Source: Podospora bellae-mahoneyi
Taxonomy: Eukaryota; Ascomycota; Sordariomycetes; Sordariales; Podosporaceae
NCBI RefSeq assembly: GCF_035222275.1
Contig: NC_085883.1
Coordinates: forward strand, 2,914,001 to 2,978,000
Reading direction: 5' to 3'
DNA: 64,000 bases
In this document: positions 22,137 to 33,582 of the stretch, piece after piece
Layout of the letters: every line of letters starts with the position of its first letter
Numbering within the stretch: the first letter of the stretch is position 1
Notes under the pieces: generated by a model
Seen by the model: the letters and a program-made list of their open reading frames with translations, nothing else
Told to the model about the DNA's origin: nothing
Database searches by the model: none
Made by a program: the position numbers and the translations under genes

Positions 22137-24017
22137 ATGTCTACAGCAGTTCGAATTTGTATCTGCGGCGACGAGGGGACGGGCAAGTCAAGTCTTATCG
22201 CTACCTTCGTCAAGGATACCTTCGTCTCCAACAAAATACAAGCCGTCCTACCCCAGATTACCATCCCTCCAACGCCCGGCCACGAGAATGTCACCACCAC
22301 CCTCGTCGATACCTCAGCACGACCCCAAGACCGAACCACACTCCGGAGAGAGATCCGAAAATGCACCGTGATCATGCTGGTCTACTCGGACCACTACAGC
22401 TACGAACGTGTTGCCCTCTTCTGGATGCCTTACTTTCGCTCCCTCGGCGTCAACGTCCCTGTCGTTTTATGCGCCAACAAGTCAGATCTTACCGGTGATG
22501 GGAACACAGCGCAGGTGCTTGAGGAGGAAATGCTACCAGTCATGGCCGAGTTTAGGGAGATCGATTCTTGCATACGTACAAGCGCAAAGGAGGGACGAAA
22601 CGTAGTTGAGGTCTTTTGGTTATGTCAGAAGGCCGTGACACATCCAATAGCCCCGCTGTACGACCATAAAGAAAGCCAACTCAAACCAGCCTGCGTTGAC
22701 GCCTTGAGGAGGGTCTTCTATCTGTGCGACAGGGATCAAGACGGTTATCTCAACGATAAGGAGATGCACGATTTCCAGGCAAAGTCGTTCGATAAGCCGC
22801 TGCTCCCAGGAGAGCTGGAGAACATCAAGGCTGTTGTCAGCAAAGCCGTACCAACTTGCGACATAAGTAAGGGGCTGGATTTACAATGCTTCTTGCAGCT
22901 GAATAAGCTTTACGCTGAGAAGGGCCGCCATGAGACCATTTGGATTATTCTCCGAAAACACCATTACACTGACAGTTTAAGTTTGGAGGATGGCTTTTTA
23001 CAGCCGAAGCTGGACGTGCCAGAATATGCCTCGACTGAGCTTAGTCCAGCTGGCTACCGCTTTTTCATGGATCTCTTCTTGATCTTTGACAAGGACAACG
23101 ACGGAGGTCTCAACGACCAGGAGCTGGCAGCCTTGTTCGCTCCCACCCCTGGATTACCACCATCATGGGTGGAAACATCGTTCCCATCCTCCACTGTCCG
23201 GAACGAGGCCGGGCACATCACGCTTCAGGGATGGCTGGCACAATGGAGCATGACCACGTTCCTAGAACCAAAAACAACACTTGAATATCTTGCCTACCTA
23301 GGCTTTGAGGGTCCAAACGCCCGGGACTCAACCACAGCAGCCCTCAAAATTACCAAACCCCGCAAACGAAGGCGCAGACCAGGCCGTGTAGACCGCAACG
23401 TCGTCCTCTGCTACATCCTAGGCTCCTCTGCCTCTGGGAAATCAACCCTGCTCAACGCCTTCCTCAACCGCCCCTTTGACGCCCTTTACCATCCCACCAT
23501 CAAACCCCGCCGCGCAGTCAACAGCGTCGAACTGGGAGGTGGAAAGCAATGCTACCTCATCCTCGAAGAACTCGGCGAGCTCGAGCCCGCCATCTTGGAA
23601 AACCAAGCCAAACTCGACGCGTGCGATCTCATCTGCTACGCTTATGACTCTTCCGACCCGGAATCTTTTTCTCACATTGTCGAGTTGCGCAAACGGTACC
23701 CGCAGCTTGACGAACTGCCTGCTATATACACGGCGCTCAAGGCCGACTGCGACAAGACGACGCAAAGGAGCGAGCTGCAGCCTGATGCGTATACCGCGGC
23801 GCTGAATATGTCTGCGCCGCTGCATGTGAGTGTTACGTGGCATAGTATCAGTGAGCTGTTTGTTGCGCTGGCCGAGGCGGCGACGAACCCAAGTACTGCG
23901 TTTCCGAAGACGGAGGAGGCGCCGGATCGGACGAGCTTGTATATGGCGTTGGGCGCGACGACTTGCGCGGCGTTGGCGGCGTTTATGATTTGGAGGAGGT
24001 CGACAAGTTCGATGTGA
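22137..24017 (+). CDS. gem1: Mitochondrial Rho GTPase Gem1 (Miro)
   Basis: Outer-membrane GTPase that regulates mitochondrial morphology and inheritance and associates with the ER-mitochondria encounter structure. It is a single exon of 626 residues, the family's normal length. GTPase 1 has a P-loop at 11-19 (GDEGTGKSS), the Miro-type DTS(x)R switch segment near 58-62 and NKSD at 114-117. Two EF hands follow: [12 protein letters not shown] (198-209) and [12 protein letters not shown] (318-329). GTPase 2 has GSSASGKST at about 429-437. A C-terminal hydrophobic anchor ([17 protein letters not shown]) is followed by a short basic tail, as expected for a tail-anchored protein. The start ATG 22137 is chosen because the GTPase domain begins at once; the earlier ATG 22081 is out of frame. 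Confidence 0.96.
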   Translation: MSTAVRICICGDEGTGKSSLIATFVKDTFVSNKIQAVLPQITIPPTPGHENVTTTLVDTSARPQDRTTLRREIRKCTVIMLVYSDHYSYERVALFWMPYFRSLGVNVPVVLCANKSDLTGDGNTAQVLEEEMLPVMAEFREIDSCIRTSAKEGRNVVEVFWLCQKAVTHPIAPLYDHKESQLKPACVDALRRVFYLCDRDQDGYLNDKEMHDFQAKSFDKPLLPGELENIKAVVSKAVPTCDISKGLDLQCFLQLNKLYAEKGRHETIWIILRKHHYTDSLSLEDGFLQPKLDVPEYASTELSPAGYRFFMDLFLIFDKDNDGGLNDQELAALFAPTPGLPPSWVETSFPSSTVRNEAGHITLQGWLAQWSMTTFLEPKTTLEYLAYLGFEGPNARDSTTAALKITKPRKRRRRPGRVDRNVVLCYILGSSASGKSTLLNAFLNRPFDALYHPTIKPRRAVNSVELGGGKQCYLILEELGELEPAILENQAKLDACDLICYAYDSSDPESFSHIVELRKRYPQLDELPAIYTALKADCDKTTQRSELQPDAYTAALNMSAPLHVSVTWHSISELFVALAEAATNPSTAFPKTEEAPDRTSLYMALGATTCAALAAFMIWRRSTSSM

Positions 24018-24482
24018 GGGAAGGGAAATGTGTATACCAGATTGGGGTTTCTTTTGGGAACGGGAGTAGGGTTAGGTGCATGGATGGGAGTTTGATAGGG
24101 GGGTTGTTTAAACATATGTTTTGTAGTCAGTTCTTTTTCCATTCCCCCATCGTTTGGCCCCCTTTTTTTTCTCAATGGCAAGAGGAAAAAGAGAGCGTTT
24201 TGCATTGATACCGGTCCTATGCACACCTACACCTTGAGGTATACGCACGCTATATAGCATTTTAAATCCTCTTTTCTACTCTACCTTGTATCTTCAGCGG
24301 AATTCCAGAGTATTTTGCTGTTCCACAACCAGAAGCGTCACTGTGATGATTTGCAAGAGATGATTTTTAAAACAGCAGCGCATGTTTGGCTTCTCATTGC
24401 TCTATAACAGAGCCTCAGCCCCCTCTGCTCCATTGATAGAGCATCCCACACTTTCCTCCCAATCCATAGTGGTATACCGCCC
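24018..24482. other. Convergent 3' region of gem1 and abd1
   Basis: Short stretch between two converging stop codons. It is T-rich at 24120-24180 and has no gene. It probably holds both 3' UTRs. Confidence 0.6.
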
Positions 24483-25991
24483 TTAAACCCGATAAAAACA
24501 AAAAGCCACATAAAAGCTCGCCGCCTCCATCTCCTCCGGACTAACAAGCAGTTTCCCCCCATGCCTCTCCCTAACCCCCATCCTCTCGCTCAACGGCCCC
24601 AACTCCCTATCATCCTTCTCCATCTCCCACACATCCGCAAACGGCTTGTGATACTGCAGCTCCAGGTTGTAATCCTCAGCCAACGCGCGAAAGGCCTCCC
24701 ACGGAACGACATACTCCGGCACCTCCTCCACTGCCTCATGCAAGAAAAAGTTATACTTCCACCCAAACGGCGGTCTAAAGATCCCGTCCGCTGGCGTCGG
24801 ACCGGGAAATCTCACTCGGTAGATATCATTCCCCCAAGCAGCAGTCTCCTCCGCCTCTCCTTCATCAGAATCCAGCTCCCCGTCTTCCTTATTAGGGTCC
24901 TCGTCGTCCGCTTCGCCATCTTCCTTCGCCCTGGCCCTTTCCGCCTCCTTTTCAGCCTTTCGCCTCTTCTTCTCCTCCTGCTTCTTGTTAAACTCCACCA
25001 CCTTTGCCGAAATGACATCCGAGTTTGGGATGCACCCAATCAACCTCCCCCCTTTCTTCAACGCCCCCGCCACATTCTTCAGCATCTGCCTCGCCTTTTG
25101 CTCCGTCTCAAACGCGTAATGCATGCAGAACATCATGCTCACCACATCAAACCCTTTGTTGTCGCTGACGTTGTTATTGTTGAACCCAACCTGGCGAATA
25201 ATGTCAATATCCCCTATCGTCTCGGCAAAACAATCCTTCGCGTGGAACCTCGCCTCGAAGATCCGGGGTGGAGGGCGACCCCTATGTCCACCTCTCCCTC
25301 CCCGGTGACCACCGCCAGGTCGGTTCATGCTTCTGTAGCGGTCGCGGGCTTGCTCGATGGAGACATCTGCCGGGTCGAGACCGACGTAGAGTTCAACCGT
25401 CTGGGGAGCCTGCTGCCATTTCCCCAAATCACCCCCCTTTCCGCAGCCAATGTCAAGAACCAAAAGCCGGTTATTGGAGGCCTGGCCTCTTTCCCTGGCG
25501 CCAGGGGAGTGATCTTCGTCTGGCGCAAATTTCTGAATGATGCAGCTCTTGACCCAGTTGTTGAACGACCTCAGGCCTTTGATCCTGCTGTCGGTTTTCC
25601 TCCAGTCGCGACCACGCTCTGGGACGGCGTTGTAGTGGGCGCGAACGACGTCGTTGATGTTGCCGCGGGAGTTGTGGTTGGATGGGAAAGAGCCACTGCT
25701 GCTGCCGGAGGGGCCATAGGAGGTGGGAGTGTTCGCTGCGGCGCTGGCGGCTTCTTGGGCTTGGAGTTGACGCTGGCGCTCTAGGGCGCGCTGGCGGGCT
25801 TGTTCACGGGTGGCATCGTCAATGCGGGCGCGTTGGCCGGGGCGTTTGAGTTGTTTTTTGGGAGCTTCGCCGGAGGGGGTGGCGGAGCCGGAGCCGTTGC
25901 CTGGGGATCTAGAACGTTGGCGCTTTTTGGCGGTGACGAGGTTGCGAGCGTTGAAGGGTTGGGGGAGGTCGGATTGGTCGTTGTCAGCCAT
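24483..25991 (-). CDS. abd1: mRNA cap guanine-N7 methyltransferase
   Basis: Nuclear enzyme that methylates the cap guanosine at N7 using AdoMet (yeast Abd1). Single exon, 502 residues from ATG 25991 (MADNDQSD). The frame is open further upstream, but that sequence is unlike the family. Residues 1-110 are disordered and basic (KKRQRSRSPG). The catalytic domain starts near NDVVRAHYNAVPERGRDWRK. AdoMet motif I is LVLDIGCGKGGDLGKW (about 177-192), and FDVVSMMFCMHYAFE (about 281-295) is the following cap-MTase signature. Two insertions stand out: a Gly/Arg/His RGG-like loop at about 225-242 and a long Lys/Glu then Asp/Glu acidic segment at about 340-385. The C-terminus is typical (FYVAFCFYRV). It is divergent from rpn7 with 636 bp between the start codons. 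Confidence 0.93.
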   Translation of the reverse strand: MADNDQSDLPQPFNARNLVTAKKRQRSRSPGNGSGSATPSGEAPKKQLKRPGQRARIDDATREQARQRALERQRQLQAQEAASAAANTPTSYGPSGSSSGSFPSNHNSRGNINDVVRAHYNAVPERGRDWRKTDSRIKGLRSFNNWVKSCIIQKFAPDEDHSPGARERGQASNNRLLVLDIGCGKGGDLGKWQQAPQTVELYVGLDPADVSIEQARDRYRSMNRPGGGHRGGRGGHRGRPPPRIFEARFHAKDCFAETIGDIDIIRQVGFNNNNVSDNKGFDVVSMMFCMHYAFETEQKARQMLKNVAGALKKGGRLIGCIPNSDVISAKVVEFNKKQEEKKRRKAEKEAERARAKEDGEADDEDPNKEDGELDSDEGEAEETAAWGNDIYRVRFPGPTPADGIFRPPFGWKYNFFLHEAVEEVPEYVVPWEAFRALAEDYNLELQYHKPFADVWEMEKDDRELGPLSERMGVRERHGGKLLVSPEEMEAASFYVAFCFYRV

Positions 25992-26627
25992 GATGGGCGA
26001 GGTGATGGGTGAAGCGATGTCGCTTCGGCTGATGGTTTGGTTGATTAGATGTTTCGATCCCTGGAGATGAATTGAACAAAATCGGCGAGCGTGAAAAGAT
26101 TTGAAATGAGGAAAAAAAATCTCTTCGTTTGTTGATTTTCTGTCGTTGTTAAAAGATTGAAGGTCCAGGAATTTACTTTGGAGCAAGCCGAGACAGGAAA
26201 GGGAAAGGGGATCCTTGCCGGGTCCGGTCGCAGATGCCAAGACAGCATCCCTGTAGGCTGGGAGCTGACTGACGCGAGCTTTTGGCAGCCTTGCAGAGAG
26301 AGAGTTCGCGCTCGAGCCACCCATCCCAGCAACAAGGACACCCGGACAGGCAAGCAACGAAGCTCCCACTTTCCATCTGTTCAACCTCCAACTCTAAATC
26401 CAAACGACGACCTTTTATTTTCCGTTGCCAACGACGGAACTACGAGCGACTTGAATTGTCTCGAACTTGAATTTCTAGCGATACAGCCCCGTCGTGCTTC
26501 TCACTGAAGCTGACGCAACCACTCTGGGACCTGAGCCTCGATTCCATCCAGCTTCATCTGTCACCACTAAACTCACAACACTACAATTCCAAGTTCAACC
26601 CAGACTTCACATAAACCCACCGCAGCC
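25992..26627. promoter_or_regulatory. Shared divergent promoter region of abd1 and rpn7
   Basis: 636 bp between two outward ATGs. No gene is supported. CT-rich and CAA-rich leader-like sequence precedes both start codons. I could not recognise a specific activator site. Confidence 0.45.
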
Positions 26628-28228
26628 ATGGGCTCAGATCCTCAATACGCGAAATGGCCTCTTCTGCCCCTCGCCCAGCATGTCTTCACCCTCACGAACC
26701 CATACGCCTCAAAGCCCCTCCAGCAATCCGCCGCCAAGGCCCTTCAGGATGCCATCACCGAGCACAAGATGGCTCCCTTCTACAAGTACCTTGCCCACCC
26801 CACAGAAGGCATCTTGAATTCCGTAGGGGAGGGTAGTTCAAATGTGCCCGGAAAGGCCCCCAGCAGAAAGAACAGCGTCGCCGCCGGCATGATCAACACC
26901 AAGAACCCCACCTCGAGCATAAACCTACCCTGGGATGAGGCCCTGTACCAACAACTGCACGCCGATAACGAGAAGGAGTTGGAGGAGTTTCAGAAAGAGG
27001 AGGATGAGGCGGTTGAGAAGGCGGGTGATACCGAGATTCAGGCTGCGCGGGGCAAGAGGGCCGAGTTCTGGGCTCGGGTTGGTGACAAGGTGCGTCTGCT
27101 CTTCAACACAGCACTAGCCAAGCAATATCTAACATGTATTTCTCCAACAGGACAAAGCCATCGCCGCCCACGAAGACATCTTTGAGAAAATCGGCGTCCT
27201 CGGCACCAAGATCGACCTCGTCCTCGCGATAATCCGCATGGGTCTCTTCTACGGCGACAAGCAGCTCGTCAAGAAGCAAGTCGCGCGGGCCAAGACCCTG
27301 GTCGAGACGGGTGGTGACTGGGACAGACGCAACAGACTTAAGGCGTATGAGGGTCTGCACAATCTCACGGTTCGCAGCTACAATCTCGCCGCTCCCCTCC
27401 TCCTCGACTCCTTGTCTACTTTTACCTCGTACGAACTCTGCACCTACTCCAACCTGGTCGTCTACGCTGTCTTGGCCGGCTCCGTCTCTCTTAAGCGTGT
27501 GGACTTCAAGTCCAAGGTTGTCGACGCCCCAGAGATCAAGGCTATTCTTGGCGATGGCGAGGACAAGCTCCTTGCTCTGTCGGGGGCTATCTCTGCCGGT
27601 CCTGGTGTGGATGCGGAGATGCAAGATGCTAGCAGTGCGCCCTCTGCGGCCAAGACTACCGTCGTCAATCTTACCACCTTGGGATCCAGCACAGAGCAGG
27701 CCGAGGCGGAGATGTCTGTTGATTTCGGGAGCTTGGCCCAGCTGGTTAGTTCCTTGTATAACGGGCGGTATAAGCTCTTCTTCCAGGCTCTGGCCCTGGT
27801 GGAGGAGCAGTTCCTTACGCAAGATCGCTACCTTCACGAGCACAAGAACTGGTTTGTGCGGGAGATGCGGCTGAGGGCGTATCAGCAGTTGCTGCAGAGT
27901 TATAGGGTTGTGGGGTTGGACAGCATGGCGAATGACTTTGGGATTACGGTGGACTTTTTGGATCGGTATGTTTTTCTTTCCGGGATGGCACTAGTCTGGG
28001 AGATGTGTGCTAACATGGAAATTGTGTAGTGACCTCGCCAAGTTCATTGCCGCTGGCCGCATTCCCTGCACGATTGACCGTGTCAGTGGACGTGGTGTGA
28101 TTGAGACGAACCGCCCAGATGATAAGAATAAACAGTATCAGGATGTGGTGCGCCAGGGTGATCAGTTGATCACCAAGCTGCAGAAGTATGGGCAGGCGGT
28201 TAGGCTGAGGGGGAGTGAGAGAGCTTAG
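26628..28228 (+). CDS. rpn7: 26S proteasome regulatory lid subunit Rpn7 (PCI domain)
   Basis: Non-ATPase lid subunit of the 19S regulatory particle. Exons 26628..27089, 27151..27965 and 28030..28228 give 491 residues; all splice phases agree. The start is ATG 26628 in a good context (CAGCCATGG). The N-terminal half is a helical-repeat solenoid, including EFWARVGDK/DKAIAAHEDIFEKIGVLGTKIDL and RNRLKAYEGLHNLTVRSY. The PCI domain covers about residues 330-470 (SLAQLVSSLYNGRYKLFFQAL, YQQLLQSYRVVGLDSMANDFGI, DLAKFIAAGRIPCTIDRVSGRG). Ala/Ser-rich insertions near 90-105 and 330 are low complexity. Introns have donors GTGCGT and GTATGT. Confidence 0.95.
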
Positions 28229-28734
28229 AAACTCGAGGGGGTGTGGTAGGATGAGGAAAGTGAATACTGGTTTATGTAGTAGATGTGGTAGAAGGGGCCT
28301 GGTCTAATTAATGTTGGGCTGGGTTAGTAAAGAGTTGTGTTAAGACAATGGCAGCGTCAATATTGATTCTTGATCCTGTTGCAAGTATATCTGTGGTCAA
28401 AATCCACAATCAGTGATCAAGTTTTGATTTTGAGTTTTGTTTTTATTTTGAGGCACCCTACCCTGCTGTCTAGGTATGTTATACAACCACACTCCCGCCT
28501 CTTTTGTACATTTCCATCCATAACCCTTTCTAGACAAGAGAGGAGAGATATCCAGAGAGTAAAGAAAAGAGAAGGGAGGAGGATTGTATACAAGCACATG
28601 ACCCAACCAAGACAGGAATAACCCATTTCTTGAACTGAACAAAAAAAAAAAGAGAAACAAATAACGCTTTTGCTCGCTATTCAAACTTTGAAAACTGCAT
28701 AAAACGCCCCCGCCCCATCCATCCCCTCTTCTCC
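28229..28734. other. Convergent 3' region of rpn7 and the aminotransferase gene
   Basis: About 500 bp with no gene. It includes A-rich sequence around 28640-28655. Probably 3' UTRs of both converging genes. Confidence 0.55.
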
Positions 28735-30319
28735 CTAACGATACTTCTCCATAAACTCCCTATGAAACTTGACAATACTCCCCACCCACTCCGTCCCCGG
28801 CGCCAAAAACGTCGTCCTAAAATGCAGGCTCCCCTCCCTCTGCCCAAACCCGCTCCCGGGAACGACACAAACCCCCGTCGCCTCGAGCAGCCTCAAACAG
28901 TAAAACTCATCCGGGGTCCTCCCCTCCTTCTTCGCCGCCTCGGCCGCCTTTTCAGGGAGGTTGATGGTGGGAAACAAATACATGCTCCCCTGCGGACTCC
29001 CGCATTCCACCCCCTCCATCTGCTCAAAAGCCTTGTGCAGCGCCGTCGCCCTCTCCTTCAACCCGTCATAAATAGCGTCATACTCCTTCTTGTAAAGCTC
29101 ATAGCTCTCCTCCCCGGGCCGGGGCGGGTTGACCATCAGGTCCACCAGACACTGCCCAATGACAGGGGCGCAGAGCATAATGGACACAAACTTGTAAATC
29201 TCCTGCTGCACGTCCGGGTCAAAGTTGACCAGCTCAAAGTACCCCCCCCTGTGTCCGCACTCGCCCACCATGCCCTTTGACACCGAGTGCAGCGACGCGA
29301 GCTCCACCTGGTCAAACCCGTCGTTTGGACGCTCCTTTTGGAGGGTCCTCAGCACCTTTTTGAAGGAGACAAACTCCCCGATGAAAACGTTGGTTTGGTA
29401 GACCTCGTCGGCGAGGATGACTAGTCTTTCCTGGCGGGCGAATTCAATCACGGAGCGAATATCGGACTCTGACAAGGAAGCGCCGGTGGGGTTGCCCGGG
29501 TTGATAATGACAATGGCACGGACGTCGATGCCCTTGGCTTTGGCGGCTTCGTACGAAGACTTGATGATCTCGAGGTCGGTTCCCCAGTTCTTCGACTCGT
29601 CAAGGTGGTATTCGACGCAGTGGGCGTCCAGGACGGCGAGGGAGGCGGTATACAATGGGTACTGGGGGATAGGGACGAGGATGCCCGTGTTGGAGTCCTG
29701 GCAGACGACGTGGAGGAGGGTGTTGACACCGGAAGACGCACCGGCCGAGAGGTAAATGTCGGACTGAGAGGCGGGGAAGCCATCTCTCCCTACAACAAAC
29801 AGTCAGCATGACATTGGCGTGACAGGTACTGAAAAAGAACTTACTCTCTAGGAAATCGGCAATACTCTGCCTAATGGCAGGCACACCGTTACTGGCGCTG
29901 TACGCACCCACCGATCCCACCACCTTGAGCAGCTTGTTCGCCCGCTCAATCACATCCTTCTTGTACCCCAAATGCTCAATAAGCACATCCTCCTTCTCCA
30001 GCAACACAGGGTTCTCCAGCAAACTGAGCACCTGTCTGAAAAACGTAATAGGCTTCTGATCCAGCTGTTGAGGATTACCAATGTTGGCCGAAATAACCTC
30101 TGAAAACGGCAGGTCCGTCATCCCGCCCTGGAGGTACGCCCTATACTCCTCCGACTTGACGGCGAGCTCGCCACGCACGGCATACTTGGCAGCCTTGACG
30201 TGGGGATTGATGTTGTTCATATTTAGACGTCTACCCGACGACGATGGTGTGGATGAAGACGCCATGTTGCGAACTTGTTGCTGTTGTTGCGATTGAGATT
30301 GGTTCGAGAGTTGACCCAT
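28735..30319 (-). CDS. alt1: Alanine aminotransferase (PLP, class I)
   Basis: Interconverts alanine plus 2-oxoglutarate with pyruvate plus glutamate. Exons 30319..29845 and 29789..28735 give 509 residues from the first available ATG (MGQLSNQSQS). Family landmarks: LNMNNINPHVKAAKYAVRGEL near the N-terminus, SVGAYSASNGVPAIRQSIADFLERRDG across the intron, INPGNPTG (about 254-261), DEVYQ (about 286) and SVSKG with the PLP lysine at about 330. The C-terminus has VCVVPGSGFGQREGSLHFRTTFL. The frame stays open for about 69 codons upstream of this ATG with no ATG, and that segment looks like a mitochondrial presequence (see findings). The protein may therefore be dual-targeted, or a distant 5' exon may be missing from this model. 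The intron is 55 nt (GTAAGT...TGTAG). Confidence 0.92.
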
Positions 30320-33300
30320 AACGACGGCGGCAGTGGCAGCGACCGGGATGACTCCGACTCTTTTGCCGGTAGAAGTGATGGACGAAAAGCAGCGACCTGC
30401 GCAACGAGCAGCAGCCGACGATAGCGGGGTAGTAGCAGTCAATGGCGGGGCTGGAGCGAGTCCCGAGACGTCTGCAATGGGGCACAAAATGTAAGAGAGT
30501 GATTGGTTGGATCAGATCAAACAGTTCTTGTAAGAGAAAGAATGTAGTGTGTGATATAAGACAACAAGAGAGAGAGAGAGAGAGCGCCTGTGTGCTTTTC
30601 CCTTGGTGTAAAAACACACAAACGACCGTGACTTTTCGAGGACAATGTGAGAAAGAAGAACGCGAGGTCCGGCCTTCAAGCAGAGAGGAAGATGTCAACC
30701 TAGTCTCGTATATGTACTTTCGTAACCCCAGGCAAGGCTAGCAAGAGTATAGGTCCGAAGGAGAGGCGGCTTCACCCACAACTTAAAAGTCACTGGACTA
30801 AGGGAAAGCGGACAATCCCGAAGAAAGGAAACTGGGGAGGGGGGTTGAAGTGTATCAACAATCAAATTGACAAATGGGAAAAGGCGGGTGAGCAGAGGGA
30901 GGTAGGTGGTTGGCTACTGAGCCCCCAAAAGACCCAGGCACACATGAAAAGATGTGGGAATCAGCACACTTCTCCGTCCCCGTCATCCGAGTTCCATATG
31001 TTTGCCCCCCCCCCCGGGTGTTGGATGCAAGAATGGTCCCTGCCCGGCCGAAACCGGCTGGAACATCTGGTCCCCGTGTTTATCCCCCAGATTCAGATCA
31101 CCCCAGCTTTTCTTGTTGGAGGAATTGCAAACGCCAAGCAAAGGATTGGATGACCTCTGCATGGCCCACCAAGGAGGTGAAGGGGCATGGCCATGATGAA
31201 AAAGGAAGGGGAAATGGAAGACGAATTGTATTGTTCGGTCTTTTGTGCGTTACCTGCGCGGGTGGATGGGGTTCCCCTCGGGAGTGCGCCCGGGATGAAC
31301 CTGGCGCTGTGGCTCAGCGCTGAGTTATTTATCGTTGTCCCACGGCGGGCGACTCGCATCAGATAGGGCGCCATGTTTCCGATATGACGTTTGCGCTTCG
31401 AATCGAATATCGAACAACAAGACCCGGGGATAGCGGAGATGGAGCGGACGCCCGGTTCTGGGCGGTTTTTCTGGCGTGGTTGAACGAATTATCCCACAAA
31501 ACCTGTCACCAGCATCCGTCCCGTTGGGCGCCAGAAGCAATTTCGTCCTTCGTTCGATTCCGGGGGGTCGGTCAAACGATCAGTTGGTTCGGTCTGGTCT
31601 GGTGGTCTGCTGTCTGTCGCCGGTCGCCGGTGTGAGAGCCTCTTTCTTGCAAAGAGAAAAAACCGAAACCTCTCCTCCTCGTGGTCACACTTTTATTGTC
31701 TCTCTTCTGCGGGAGGCGCGGCTCCGAAAATGGAGCCCTCGGGCGGTGTAATAAGAGAAGGCCACGATTGTCTGGCTCGCTTCGTTTCCGTACCAGGACC
31801 GGGTTGGCCGGCGGGTGCGGCTTAAGACCAGATGAGAATAGTAGCAGCAAGAAGATATGTGGCTGTCTCGAAAAAGGCCGCAGGGCAACCGAATATCTGT
31901 TTGACATCGGTGCATTGCGCCTTCCCTCGAACTTTCACGATATGGCCAAGGTGGGGGTTAGAAGACAGAATTGTGTGACACAACCAACAACTCAGCGAAC
32001 TTCTCTTATCGCAGGCAAAAACCTGAGACATTCAAGCCTAGACCCTGCTCCCTCATGTCTATCCATCTCCATAACCTCATGAGCCCCAATGCCCGAAAGT
32101 TTACGTTATACCAATAACCACACGACACCCTCACCTCCAGCGCTCATATCGAGTGAGTGTAACCGCGGGGTATTAGTGTAGCTCTATCACCACGTTCCAG
32201 ACCTCCTCCCCCAATTCCCGACCCTTTCACTCGCACAAGCCCCCCCCCCCACCTTTTGATTGCATGACCCCATCTCACCTGATAAACCCTCAACAACAAC
32301 ATGAGATGACCACCCGATGGCTACCTTCGGTTGAAGGTCAGCCCAACTGTCCATAAAGGTACTCCGTATCACACTGCATCTTATCTTATCGATACCAACC
32401 CCAACCCTTCCAAAATCCAGCTCACAATCCCTGGCCCGTGCACCCCCGATCCAATCCAAACCCATCCTCCAAGCTCCAAACTTCGCGATCCATTGCCGAG
32501 TCCCCCGACGACGACGACGACCACCACCACCACCCCCATTCCCGACCAACCATACACCAGGTCCCATAACCCGGGAACTGTCAAAAATAAGTTAAAATGG
32601 CCAAGAAGGGTCCGTTCCATTTTCTCTCCTCACCAACCCAAGGAGGAGAAACGCTGCTGACATGATACGAAAACAGCAAAATCCCGTGTTATCATCGTCC
32701 GCCTCCTCTCCATGGCACAAACGGGCTACTTTTATACCTTCACCCGCCCCCGTGTCGGAATCCCAATGAGCATGATCAAGTACGATCCGATTGGTACGAG
32801 ACACACCACACCTCCCCAAACCGGTACCCAAATGCTAACAGGGCTCTAACCACAGTGAGGAGGAGGGTCCTGTTCCTAGAACAAAAACGAAAGGGGAAAT
32901 AAACCAAACCATCTAAACCGAATGAGCAAAAAAGCAAAAAAGGCCTGGGGAAAAAAGGGCTGGGAACGAGGATCAAGACCCAACCCAATACACCATCATA
33001 TACAGCAGAACAAGAATGGGGAAATGGACGGCTCAAAGATGATGATAGAACAAGGAGGTTTGGGGGAAAGAGCTGGGCCTTTTTGTGTACGATACCACCG
33101 AAATTCTGCGCCATTGTACATTATCACTCCAAAAAACAAGGAGAAAAAAACCACCACATAGCAAAACCGGCGCTTATTGGTTTGGGAGAGAGACTGAGTC
33201 AAATAGAGGAACGAGTCAATCTACCCATCTTCCCTGATGATGCCATAGTTCAAGTATCATTTGGAACTCTTCGAGAATGGACAGGGTCAAAAGATTAATG

Positions 33301-33582
33301 AATTTCAACACCAGTTCTGTACCGCTTTGCTAAAGATAGTTATTGACTCCCCCAAAAGCTCCGTCAGCTCAGTCACATATCTCTATAAAAGTAAGTCATA
33401 TAAACTTCTAGTTTGATCTTTTTCCTTTTCCATATCGTGTGATAAAGCAAGGGTGCTCTTGAACATGCCAAATCGAGATCTAACAATGTACTCTCCTACG
33501 TCCTTCCAGATAGTACCAAATCATGAGCAAATCTCAGCGAGCAATTTTCTCAACATCCCACTCATCGCCAACCACGACCGTT
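30320..33582. other. 3.3-kb gene-free stretch: aminotransferase 5' region and coiled-coil gene 3' flank
   Basis: No supportable gene. Short open frames on both strands lack domains or splice continuity. It holds an (AG)n run at 30567-30584, C and G runs near 31008-31018 and 32230-32240, and a (GAC/CAC)n patch at 32505-32540. A GTTCGATTCC word near 31553 resembles a tRNA B box but has no A box or cloverleaf around it. Confidence 0.5.
30567..30584. repeat. (AG)n microsatellite in the aminotransferase 5' leader
   Basis: Nine uninterrupted AG units; on the transcribed strand this is a CT tract about 250 bp upstream of the first ATG. Such pyrimidine tracts are common in fungal core promoters. Confidence 0.8.

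Noticed and set aside
24561-25784. Plus-strand 407-codon open frame opposite abd1
   Set aside because: No domain, and a Leu/Pro/Arg-rich antisense composition. Abd1 motifs are unambiguous on the minus strand.
31540-31565. GTTCGATTCC word resembling a tRNA B box
   Set aside because: There is no matching A box 30-60 bp upstream and no acceptor-stem pairing, so there is no tRNA here.
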